Positions 1 through 4,606 are shown, counted from the first letter of the stretch. The stretch is DNA of 6,033 nt from Ruminococcaceae bacterium UBA5397 (GCA_002411615.1 DHOF01000123.1:3405-9437); one strand, 5' to 3'. Numbers and translations are program-made. Notes: generated by a model not told the origin, from the sequence alone.

Positions 1-330
1 GGCAAGGTGACCCGACTGATGGATTTCGGCGCTTTTGTAGAAATCGCTCCCGGAAAAGAAGGCCTTGTGCATATTTCGCAGCTTGATGTAAAACATACGG
101 ATAAAGTCACCGATGTTGTAAAGGTTGGCGACGTTGTGATGGTAAAAGTAATTGGCACTGATGACCGCGGCAGACTGAATCTTTCGCGCAGAGAGGCGCT
201 GATTGAGGTCGAGGGCCTTGTTCCGGAGAATGATCTTTCCGAGGAACAGCAGAACCGGCGTCCACCCCGCCGCGATGATCACCGACCAGGCCGCCCGGGA
301 GGCCGTCCGTTTCACCGCGAACATGAATGA
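1..330 (+). CDS. pnp: Polyribonucleotide nucleotidyltransferase (PNPase), C-terminal S1 domain, 5'-truncated by window edge
   Basis: Only the last 109 codons are present; the reading frame is open from base 1 and stops at TGA 328-330. The start lies outside the window. The visible part is an S1 RNA-binding domain with the typical PNPase sequence: [14 protein letters not shown], then [11 protein letters not shown], then [11 protein letters not shown] and a [11 protein letters not shown] end strand. After the domain comes an acidic linker ([14 protein letters not shown]) and a basic Arg/Pro/Gly-rich tail ending in RPFHREHE, probably disordered and able to bind RNA. PNPase is a phosphorolytic 3'-5' exoribonuclease and the S1 domain helps hold the RNA substrate; this is family knowledge. 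Other S1 proteins are possible from such a short piece, but the MDFGAFVE...[12 protein letters not shown] pattern followed by a short tail is most like PNPase. A strong terminator follows 6 nt after the stop. Confidence 0.88.
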   Translation, partial: GKVTRLMDFGAFVEIAPGKEGLVHISQLDVKHTDKVTDVVKVGDVVMVKVIGTDDRGRLNLSRREALIEVEGLVPENDLSEEQQNRRPPRRDDHRPGRPGGRPFHREHE

Positions 331-336
331 ATGATT

Positions 337-372
337 AAAAAAAGCGGAGAACAAAATGTTCTCCGCTTTTTT
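337..372. terminator. Bidirectional intrinsic terminator between pnp and the DUF378 gene
   Basis: A perfect 9-bp stem, GCGGAGAAC (344-352) with GTTCTCCGC (358-366), closes a 5-nt AAAAT loop. It is flanked by A7 on the left (337-343) and T6 on the right (367-372). Read on the plus strand it is stem plus U6, ending pnp. Read on the minus strand it is stem plus U7, ending the convergent DUF378 gene, whose stop codon is at 387-389. The A and T tracts can also pair and lengthen the stem. Confidence 0.93.
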
Positions 373-386
373 AGAAAAGATAAAAA

Positions 387-605
387 TTAGGCTTGATGTG
401 CATGGTGATATTCATCACTTTCAGAGTGACGAAATAGGAGAGAAATGCAGTAAACTGCACACAGTGCAATCAGAATATAAACAGTTCTGGCAGGCCATGT
501 TCCCGCACCGCCGAAAAGCCATGCGACCAGGTCTACTCCGAAAATTCCAACGCTGCCCCAGTTGATACCGCCAATAATTACTAAACAGAGCGCAAATGTT
601 TCCAC
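387..605 (-). CDS. DUF378 family small membrane protein
   Basis: The product is 72 residues, starts with GTG at 605 and stops with TAA at 387-389. The start is set by a good Shine-Dalgarno site (AAAGGAGGT, 614-622) 8 nt upstream. Two hydrophobic helices are evident: roughly residues 4-31, containing the IIGGINWGSVGIFGVDLVAWLFGG signature, and residues 41-58. The GGINWG...G.FG.DLVA...G motif is the hallmark of the DUF378 family of small inner-membrane proteins, whose function is not established. The C-terminal tail (59-72) is charged and His-rich (HSESDEYHHAHQA) and could lie in the cytoplasm or bind a metal; that is a guess. The gene is monocistronic, divergent from proB and convergent with pnp, ending at a shared terminator. 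Confidence 0.85.
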   Translation of the reverse strand: METFALCLVIIGGINWGSVGIFGVDLVAWLFGGAGTWPARTVYILIALCAVYCISLLFRHSESDEYHHAHQA

Positions 606-613
606 TATTTTCT

Positions 614-622
614 ACCTCCTTT
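614..622 (-). promoter_or_regulatory. Ribosome binding site fixing the GTG start of the DUF378 gene
   Basis: On the minus strand the sequence reads AAAGGAGGT, an almost full anti-16S match, 8 nt before GTG 605-603. It supports a GTG start where no in-frame ATG exists nearby. Confidence 0.8.
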
Positions 623-684
623 ATGGGAATAGATTTTCCAAAAATCAAAAATTTTATACATTCTTTTTAAGAAAGAGGCTAAAT

Positions 685-700
685 TGTAAAAATATTTACA
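685..700. promoter_or_regulatory. 16-bp inverted repeat, possible operator between DUF378 and proB
   Basis: TGTAAA (685-690), AATA, TTTACA (695-700) is a perfect 6-bp dyad with a 4-bp centre, lying in the divergent control region. It overlaps the proposed minus-strand -10 (689-694) and sits just upstream of the proB promoter. With the base before it, the left half reads TTGTAAA. The 6-4-6 spacing resembles redox-sensor Rex sites (TTGTTAA-N4-TTAACAA), but with a symmetric mismatch, so no regulator is assigned. The surroundings are AT-rich, so a chance dyad is possible. Confidence 0.35.
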
Positions 701-716
701 GACTAGATTTTTTCAA
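689..716 (-). promoter_or_regulatory. Candidate vegetative promoter for the DUF378 gene
   Basis: On the minus strand, TTGAAA (716-711) is a good -35 match, followed after 16 nt by TATTTT (694-689). This predicts transcription starting near 682 and a leader of about 75 nt. An alternative -10, TATAAA at 658-653, is closer to the gene but has no convincing -35. Confidence 0.35.
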
Positions 717-736
717 ACTGGAAAATGTGGTATAAT
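708..736 (+). promoter_or_regulatory. proBA promoter with extended -10
   Basis: A perfect -10 hexamer TATAAT (731-736) is preceded by TGG, giving an extended -10 (TGn). The -35 position (about 708-713) is a T-run with little resemblance to TTGACA, which an extended -10 can tolerate. The predicted start is near 743, leaving a leader of only about 37 nt before the proB ATG. That is too short for the T-box riboswitch that controls proBA-type operons in some Bacillus species. Confidence 0.7.
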
Positions 737-779
737 TATCATAATAAATTGATTTAAAAACAGAGGGGGTACCTCCAAA

Positions 780-1586
780 ATGTCGAAGATTACGCAGGCA
801 AAACGAATTGTTCTGAAAGTTGGAACCAGCACGCTGACTTACGAAAACGGCAGCCTCAACCTTAGGCGCTTTGAACAGCTCTGCAAGGTGCTGAGCGGGC
901 TTTGCAATGAGGGACGGGAGATCATTTTGGTGACCAGCGGAGCGATGGGAGTCGGCGTCGGCAAAATGGGACTTTCCAAGAAGCCGGAAGAGACAGAAAA
1001 ACGTCAGGCGGTAGCAGCTGTTGGGCAGTGTGAGCTGATGTTTATGTACGATAAATTTTTCGGGGAGTACAATCATATTGTGGGGCAGGTCCTTTTAACC
1101 CGCGACGTGGTGGAGTATCCGCACAGTAAAAAAAATACGGAAAATACATTTGAAGCACTGCTCCAGATGGGTGTAATTCCGATTGTGAATGAAAACGATT
1201 CCGTTGCAGTAGATGAATTGGTCGGCAAAAAATTTGGAGATAATGATACGCTTTCTGCTACGGTTGCGGTACTTACAAAAGCGGATCTTTTGATTATTCT
1301 AACCGATATAGACGGCCTTTATGATGCAAATCCTCAAACAAATCCGAATGCGAGAAAGATTCCGGTGGTAAAGGGCGTTACGCCGCAGGTAGAAGCGCTG
1401 GCGGGAGGCGCTGGCAGCAATCTTGGTACGGGAGGCATGGCGACAAAGATTTCCGCGGCAAAAATTTCTACCGAAAAAAAGATTCCCTGTGTGATGATGT
1501 CCGGCGGAGATCCGGAAGATATTTATCAGCTGCTGGACGGAAAACCTTTGGGAACTGTTTTTTATGAGGAGGGAGCAGAAGAATGA
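780..1586 (+). CDS. proB: Glutamate 5-kinase, short form without PUA domain
   Basis: This 268-residue enzyme phosphorylates L-glutamate with ATP to gamma-glutamyl phosphate, the first and usually proline-inhibited step of proline synthesis in the cytoplasm. It is a single amino-acid-kinase domain. Visible motifs are KRIVLKVGTSTL (8-19, with Lys13 in the phosphate-binding loop), VTSGAMGVGVGKMGL (51-65), VNENDSVAVDE (137-146), KKFGDNDTLSA (150-160), LTDIDGLYDANP (174-185) and GTGGMATKISAAKI (216-229, with Lys223 matching the catalytic lysine region). The ATG follows AGAGGGGG (762-769). E. coli ProB has about 367 residues because of a C-terminal PUA domain, absent here. Because the stop overlaps the proA start (ATGA, 1583-1586), the short form looks native rather than frameshifted, and similar forms are known in clostridia. 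It forms an operon with proA; no proC is in the window. Confidence 0.95.
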   Translation: MSKITQAKRIVLKVGTSTLTYENGSLNLRRFEQLCKVLSGLCNEGREIILVTSGAMGVGVGKMGLSKKPEETEKRQAVAAVGQCELMFMYDKFFGEYNHIVGQVLLTRDVVEYPHSKKNTENTFEALLQMGVIPIVNENDSVAVDELVGKKFGDNDTLSATVAVLTKADLLIILTDIDGLYDANPQTNPNARKIPVVKGVTPQVEALAGGAGSNLGTGGMATKISAAKISTEKKIPCVMMSGGDPEDIYQLLDGKPLGTVFYEEGAEE

Positions 1587-2830
1587 GCAAAACGCTTCTC
1601 GAAATGGGAAAATCTGCAAAGGAAGCAGCGCGAATTCTTGCCAATGCGGGGCCGAAAAAAGATCGGGCACTTTTAAAGATTGCGGACGCGCTGGAAAATA
1701 ATCAGAAAAAGCTTTTGGAAGAGAACCAAAAGGATTTAAAGGCAGCGTTGGAGAGCGGTATGACCGAAGCCCTTCTTGACAGGCTTACTTTAACGCCCCA
1801 GCGGATTCACGAAATGGCAGAGGGTGTGCGAAAAGTAGCGGCTCAGAAAGACCCGATCGGCTCGGTTGTAGAAGGAGAAGTTCGTCCAAACGGCCTTGAG
1901 ATTCGGCGGATAAGAGTGCCTTTAGGCGTAATCGGAATTATCTTTGAGGCGCGTCCCAATGTAACTTCTGATGCGGCAGCACTCTGCTTAAAGGCCGGAA
2001 ATGCTGTGATTTTGCGCGGAGGACGCGAGGCAATTCACAGCAACCTATGTGTGGCCGATTTGATGAGAGAAGCGGTAAAAGAGGCAGATCTGCCGCAGGA
2101 CAGTATCCAAATGGTAGAGGATACCTCACACGAGAGCGCGAACGAGATGATGAATCTGACCGACTACTTGGATGTTCTGATTCCCCGTGGAGGCAGAGGG
2201 CTAATTCAAATGGTGGTAAAAAATGCGCGGGTTCCGGTGATCGAAACCGGTGCGGGAAACTGCCATGTTTATGTAGACGATTGTGCTGATCTCGATATGG
2301 CGGCCAATATTATTTATAATGCAAAGACCAGCCGTCCCAGTGTCTGCAATGCGATTGAAACGATTCTTGTCCATGAAAAAGTGGCAGAAGAGGCACTGCC
2401 AAAAATTAAGGCACTGCTCGATCAAAAGCATGTGGAACTGCGCGGCTGCCCAAAAACGAGAGAGATCCTCGGTAACAGCGTGATTCCCGCAACGGAACAA
2501 GACTGGGATACCGAGTATGATGATTATATTTTGGCAGTCAAAGTCGTAAAAAATATGGAAGAAGCACTTTCTCATATTGCACGCTACAGCACCGGACACA
2601 GCGAATGTATTGTGACAAAAAGCTATGAGCATGCCCGGGAGTTTACACATCGGGTTGATAGTGCCGCCGTTTATGTAAATGCTTCTACCCGCTTTACCGA
2701 CGGCGGAGAGTTTGGATTGGGTGCGGAAATTGGTATCAGTACGCAAAAACTCCACGCCCGAGGACCCATGGGCGTGGAGCAGTTGACAAGTACGAAGTTT
2801 TTGATTTTTGGAAATGGGCAGGTTCGTTAA
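1583..2830 (+). CDS. proA: Gamma-glutamyl phosphate reductase (glutamate-5-semialdehyde dehydrogenase)
   Basis: This 415-residue, full-length enzyme reduces gamma-glutamyl phosphate with NADPH to glutamate-5-semialdehyde, which cyclises to pyrroline-5-carboxylate for ProC. It belongs to the aldehyde dehydrogenase superfamily. Visible signatures are RVPLGVIGIIFEARPNVTSDAAALCLKAGN (111-140), VILRGG (142-147), the IPRGG segment (200-204), ETGAGNCHVYVDDCADLDMA (221-240), and TSRPSVCNAIET (249-260), where Cys255 is the expected catalytic thiol. The conserved LHARGPMGVEQLTSTKF block lies near the C terminus. The ATG overlaps the proB stop by 4 nt and is served by AGGAGGG (1567-1573), 9 nt upstream, so translation is probably coupled. 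The DNA encoding LHARGPMGVE also forms an antisense intrinsic terminator (2745-2779). No clear plus-strand terminator follows the TAA at 2828-2830. Confidence 0.97.
   Translation: MSKTLLEMGKSAKEAARILANAGPKKDRALLKIADALENNQKKLLEENQKDLKAALESGMTEALLDRLTLTPQRIHEMAEGVRKVAAQKDPIGSVVEGEVRPNGLEIRRIRVPLGVIGIIFEARPNVTSDAAALCLKAGNAVILRGGREAIHSNLCVADLMREAVKEADLPQDSIQMVEDTSHESANEMMNLTDYLDVLIPRGGRGLIQMVVKNARVPVIETGAGNCHVYVDDCADLDMAANIIYNAKTSRPSVCNAIETILVHEKVAEEALPKIKALLDQKHVELRGCPKTREILGNSVIPATEQDWDTEYDDYILAVKVVKNMEEALSHIARYSTGHSECIVTKSYEHAREFTHRVDSAAVYVNASTRFTDGGEFGLGAEIGISTQKLHARGPMGVEQLTSTKFLIFGNGQVR
2745..2779 (-). terminator. Intrinsic terminator of the minus-strand trio, embedded in the proA coding sequence
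   Basis: Read on the minus strand, CTCCACGCCC (2779-2770), a 10-nt loop, and GGGCGTGGAG (2759-2750) form a perfect 10-bp stem with 8 G:C pairs. T5 (2749-2745) follows immediately. It lies 55 nt beyond the stop codon of the last trio gene, a normal place for an operon terminator. On the plus strand no T-run follows the hairpin, so it should not stop proBA transcription. The same bases encode the conserved LHARGPMGVE segment of ProA. Confidence 0.78.
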
Positions 2831-2834
2831 AACG

Positions 2835-3245
2835 TTACAATAACATATAAAGAAATGCCAAAAGAAGACTCGGATCGCTTTTTTCTTCCATCAGGAGGAG
2901 AAGAATGGACAAAAGAAGATTTCGTTCTCCATCCTTTAAAATAGCTGAGAAGGCGCTTTCCTGAGGCTCAGAGGGCATATCTGAGTTTGGAGGACTTGAA
3001 GCCGGAGCGGAATGCTCAGAAACGTGAGAGACGGGTATTTTTTGCTGCGGTACGTTCCCTGCTGACGATTCTGTCCTTTGCTGCGGATATGACTGCCCGG
3101 AATTATTATTATTATGAGGGGAAGCGACAGGATTAGGAGCGGAAGCAGAAAAATGAGCATTCTGAATGCGGTTTGCTTGCTGCTGCATTTCCTGTGCACG
3201 CCGGATCGCTTCCTGTTGAAGTTTTTGAAAATTATCCGTTTCCAA
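2835..3245 (-). CDS. Hypothetical clostridial protein with Gln-rich helix, disordered linker and Leu-rich C terminus
   Basis: The product is 136 residues. The start is TTG (3245-3243), chosen because a strong AAAGGAGA site (3254-3261) lies 8 nt upstream; the stop is TAA at 2835-2837. Three parts are visible. Residues 1-30 are a Gln/Glu/Arg-rich amphipathic helix (QKLQQEAIRRAQEMQQQANRIQ), possibly a coiled coil. Residues 31-97 are low-complexity Ser/Pro/Asn/Gln and probably disordered, with a run of four Asn. Residues 107-136 contain two Leu-rich stretches (LLLSILLLLM and LLLAFLYMLL) split by EEKSDPS. These could be two short amphipathic or membrane-contacting helices; no signal peptide is seen. 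It is the third gene of a three-gene operon, 36 nt after the 152-residue gene, and is followed by the terminator inside proA. I recall similar Leu-rich C-terminal ends in uncharacterised clostridial proteins but cannot name a family. Function unknown. Confidence 0.75.
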   Translation of the reverse strand: METDNFQKLQQEAIRRAQEMQQQANRIQNAHFSASAPNPVASPHNNNNSGQSYPQQRTESSAGNVPQQKIPVSHVSEHSAPASSPPNSDMPSEPQESAFSAILKDGERNLLLSILLLLMEEKSDPSLLLAFLYMLL

Positions 3246-3253
3246 ATCCGCCG

Positions 3254-3261
3254 TCTCCTTT
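3254..3261 (-). promoter_or_regulatory. Ribosome binding site fixing a TTG start
   Basis: The minus strand reads AAAGGAGA, 8 nt before TTG 3245-3243. There is no ATG or GTG in a suitable position in this frame, so the site decides the start of the 136-residue protein. Confidence 0.75.
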
Positions 3262-3281
3262 TTTTGAAAATTTTCTGAATT

Positions 3282-3740
3282 TTACAGTATCCCACCTAGA
3301 TTGCCTAGGATACCGGAACGCTTCAACGCCGGAAGCATCCGCATCATCTGCAGAAGGCGAACTGCTTCATCCAGCTTTTTTTGGCGCGCTTCTGAGAGCA
3401 TGGGGCGCAGTGCGTGCAATAGACGAGTGCTGTTGTCTTCGGTCTGAAAGCTCTGCATCATTGGTACAAGTTTTGCAATGAGTCCCAGCGTGTTCATATC
3501 GAGTCCGCCTAAGATTCCCGCAAGATTTCCAAAAGAGGGTGCACTCGCTGGAGGCCCGCTGGTGCCGGATGAAGGAGCGGGACCTGAAGAAACAGGAGGT
3601 GCAGCAGAAACTGGATTTTGCGGTGAGGACTGCTGCGAAGCAGAGTTTCCTCCTCCCATGGAATTAAGAACACTCTGCACTTGTGCCATTATATTTGGGT
3701 CTTTGAGCATGGCAGAGAGTTTTTGCGAGAGATCATCCAT
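3282..3740 (-). CDS. Hypothetical clostridial protein, two conserved helical ends joined by a Ser/Pro/Gly linker
   Basis: The product is 152 residues, ATG at 3740, TAA at 3282-3284. The Shine-Dalgarno GGAGG (3749-3753) lies 8 nt upstream, inside the last codons of the preceding gene. Residues 1-29 (LSQKLSAMLKDPNIMAQVQSVLNSMGG) look helical, with a DP-containing turn loosely similar to STI1-type repeats. Residues 30-68 are a Ser/Pro/Ala/Gly-rich disordered linker. Residues 70-152 are predicted helical: a Gly/Leu-rich start (GNLAGILGGLDMNTLGLIAKLVPMM), then a conserved-looking core (EDNSTRLLHALRPMLSEARQKKLDEAVRLLQMMRMLPAL). The NSTRLLHALRP-LSE-R--K-DEA-RLL pattern resembles an uncharacterised clostridial family as I recall it; I cannot confirm this here. 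No signal peptide or clear membrane span is seen. It starts 1 nt after the upstream stop, implying coupled translation. Function unknown. Confidence 0.82.
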   Translation of the reverse strand: MDDLSQKLSAMLKDPNIMAQVQSVLNSMGGGNSASQQSSPQNPVSAAPPVSSGPAPSSGTSGPPASAPSFGNLAGILGGLDMNTLGLIAKLVPMMQSFQTEDNSTRLLHALRPMLSEARQKKLDEAVRLLQMMRMLPALKRSGILGNLGGIL

Positions 3741-3741
3741 T

Positions 3742-3951
3742 TTATTTGCCTCCGAATTTTTTTATAAGTTCCTTCGCTTGCGGCGTAGAGAGCAGTTGTT
3801 CCAAAGCAACTTTATTATGCAGAATGCTTTGCACTTTTTGTGCATCTTCTTTAGAGAGTTGCTGCATCATCTGCTGTACTTTTTGTTGACCGTTGGCGTT
3901 ATTTCCGGCAGAATTATTTTGATTGGGGTGGTTCTGGTTATTTCGATTCAT
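3742..3951 (-). CDS. Small hypothetical Asn/Gln-rich clostridial protein, first gene of the trio
   Basis: The product is 69 residues, ATG at 3951, TAA at 3742-3744. AAAGGGG (3960-3966) lies 8 nt upstream. Residues 1-22 are almost wholly Asn, Gln, Pro and Gly (NRNNQNHPNQNNSAGNNANG) and probably disordered. Residues 23-69 form a charged helical segment, KVQQMMQQLSKEDAQKVQSILHNK, then LEQLLSTPQAKELIKKFGGK. The LLSTPQAKELIKKFGG end loosely resembles MLKDPNIMAQVQ...MGG at the N terminus of the next protein, so the two may share a small helical module. It is preceded by a sigma-E-like promoter and starts 1 nt ahead of the next gene's ATG. No function is known to me; sporulation expression is inferred from the promoter only. 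Confidence 0.78.
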   Translation of the reverse strand: MNRNNQNHPNQNNSAGNNANGQQKVQQMMQQLSKEDAQKVQSILHNKVALEQLLSTPQAKELIKKFGGK

Positions 3952-3970
3952 TTTTTCAACCCCTTTCCTG

Positions 3971-4000
3971 TAGAATATATATGAACCTGCATGATAAAAT
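3971..4000 (+). promoter_or_regulatory. Candidate vegetative promoter for the metallophosphoesterase gene
   Basis: TGATAAAAT (3992-4000) reads as an extended -10 (TGn plus TAAAAT). The -35 at 3971-3976 (TAGAAT) is a weak match at 18-nt spacing. The predicted start is near 4007, giving a leader of about 24 nt. It overlaps the minus-strand sigma-E-like promoter almost completely, so the two directions may compete. Confidence 0.3.
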
Positions 4001-4004
4001 ATGA
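3976..4004 (-). promoter_or_regulatory. Sigma-E-like (sporulation mother-cell) promoter for the trio
   Basis: On the minus strand, TCATATT (4004-3998) matches every position of the Bacillus sigma-E -35 pattern KMATATT. After a 14-nt spacer comes CATATATA (3983-3976), which fits 6 of 8 positions of CATACAHT. The predicted start is near 3969, leaving a leader of about 18 nt with the Shine-Dalgarno close to its 5' end. An ordinary vegetative reading (TATATT at 3979-3974 with a poor -35) cannot be excluded, since the region is AT-rich. Confidence 0.45.
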
Positions 4005-4013
4005 TGAATTACG

Positions 4014-4021
4014 AAGGAGGG
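4014..4021 (+). promoter_or_regulatory. Ribosome binding site fixing the ATG at 4031
   Basis: AAGGAGGG lies 9 nt before ATG 4031-4033. The in-frame ATGs at 4001 and 4004 lie upstream of this site and would place it inside the coding region, so they are rejected as starts. Confidence 0.82.
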
Positions 4022-4030
4022 TTCGGGCGA

Positions 4031-4495
4031 ATGAGAATTCTTGTCGTTTCTGATACACACCGTGACAGCTGGTCTTTGCAGGAGGCGATTTTGAGGCAGC
4101 CAAAGGCCGAAGTGGTGATCCATTTAGGAGACGGCGCAGACGAAGCAGAAATGATAAAGCATAAATTTCCCGAAAAACAGTTTTATATGGTGCGCGGAAA
4201 CTGTGATTGGAGCTGTAATCTTCCGATGGAGCAGATCATAACACTTGAAGGGAAACGGATCTTTTTTACTCACGGTTATGCGCAGAATGTAAAGTATGGA
4301 TTATATGAATTAAAGAGTGAAGCGAGAGAACAGGGTGCAGATGTGGCTCTTTTTGGACATACACACGAAAGCATGACCGATTATGAGGACGGGCTTTATC
4401 TGATGAATCCCGGCTCTCTGCACGGAATGGACGCGACCTATGGAATTCTTGACCTGACTCCAGGGGGGATCGTAACCAATATTGTCCGGCTGTAA
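4031..4495 (+). CDS. YfcE/MJ0936-type metallophosphoesterase
   Basis: The product is 154 residues, ATG 4031 chosen from its Shine-Dalgarno; TAA at 4493-4495. All calcineurin-like phosphoesterase motifs are present in order: SDTHRD (7-12, Asp8 and His10), HLGD (31-34, Asp34), RGNCD (55-59, Asn57), FTHG (79-82, His81) and FGHTHES (108-114, His110 and His112). These residues should bind two divalent metals. The late MNPGSL (125-130) is typical of the YfcE/YsnB group, small cytoplasmic phosphodiesterases whose natural substrate is generally unclear; members hydrolyse artificial phosphodiesters in vitro. Length is normal for the group. It is divergent from the trio, with only 79 bp between the start codons, and is followed by an independent promoter, so it is probably transcribed alone or with readthrough into the next gene. 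In other Firmicutes this gene often follows an rdgB-type NTPase gene; that neighbour is not here. Confidence 0.92.
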   Translation: MRILVVSDTHRDSWSLQEAILRQPKAEVVIHLGDGADEAEMIKHKFPEKQFYMVRGNCDWSCNLPMEQIITLEGKRIFFTHGYAQNVKYGLYELKSEAREQGADVALFGHTHESMTDYEDGLYLMNPGSLHGMDATYGILDLTPGGIVTNIVRL

Positions 4496-4506
4496 AACCG
4501 GTTTCG

Positions 4507-4535
4507 TTGACAGAAATACACAATCATGCTATTCT
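4507..4535 (+). promoter_or_regulatory. Vegetative (sigma-A-type) promoter of the phosphoglucomutase gene
   Basis: A perfect -35 TTGACA (4507-4512), a 17-nt spacer and TATTCT (4530-4535) as -10. The TGC just before the -10 provides an extended TGn element. The predicted start is near 4542, giving a leader of about 65 nt. A perfect 10-bp palindrome, AAACCGGTTT (4495-4504), lies 2 nt upstream of the -35. Confidence 0.72.
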
Positions 4536-4606
4536 TTTGGAAAAATCAAGGATTAGAAAAACGCTTTTAATTTGATAAATTTAAATGAAAACGGGAGGAA
4601 CCGACC

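Noticed and set aside
606..779. T-box or other riboswitch leader ahead of proBA
   Set aside because: The promoter -10 at 731-736 leaves only about 37 nt of leader, with no specifier stem, T-box sequence or terminator hairpin.
1390..1430. Direct repeat of GCGCTGGC within proB
   Set aside because: Two 8-bp copies inside the coding sequence encode part of EALAGGAG; explained by Ala/Gly codon use and too short to be a repeat element.
2201..2755. 184-codon minus-strand open frame inside proA
   Set aside because: It lies wholly antisense to a clear, full-length proA and its product is Cys/Phe/Ile-rich without domain features. It also begins downstream of the trio terminator.
2860..2890. Weak AAGAA/TTCTT hairpin with a T-run after proA
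   Set aside because: The stem is about 5 A:T-rich pairs over a long loop, and the sequence is explained as coding DNA for the Leu-rich end of the 136-residue protein.
3173..3481. 102-codon plus-strand open frame opposite the 136- and 152-residue genes
   Set aside because: It spans the junction between two well-supported minus-strand genes, lacks a ribosome site and resembles no family I know.
3478..3984. 168-codon plus-strand open frame opposite the first two trio genes
   Set aside because: It has no Shine-Dalgarno and no promoter, and its product is a low-complexity mirror of the minus-strand genes. Each minus-strand gene has a well-placed ribosome site and an operon-like layout, so this frame is a shadow.
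4001..4030. Longer N terminus of the phosphoesterase (extra MMNYEGGFGR)
   Set aside because: The strong Shine-Dalgarno lies inside this extension, and family members begin with the hydrophobic strand leading into SDTH, as ATG 4031 gives.
4486..4504. Terminator after the phosphoesterase gene
   Set aside because: Only a 4-bp CCGG/CCGG stem followed by TTTC is present, too weak to call. Transcription may continue into the mutase gene.
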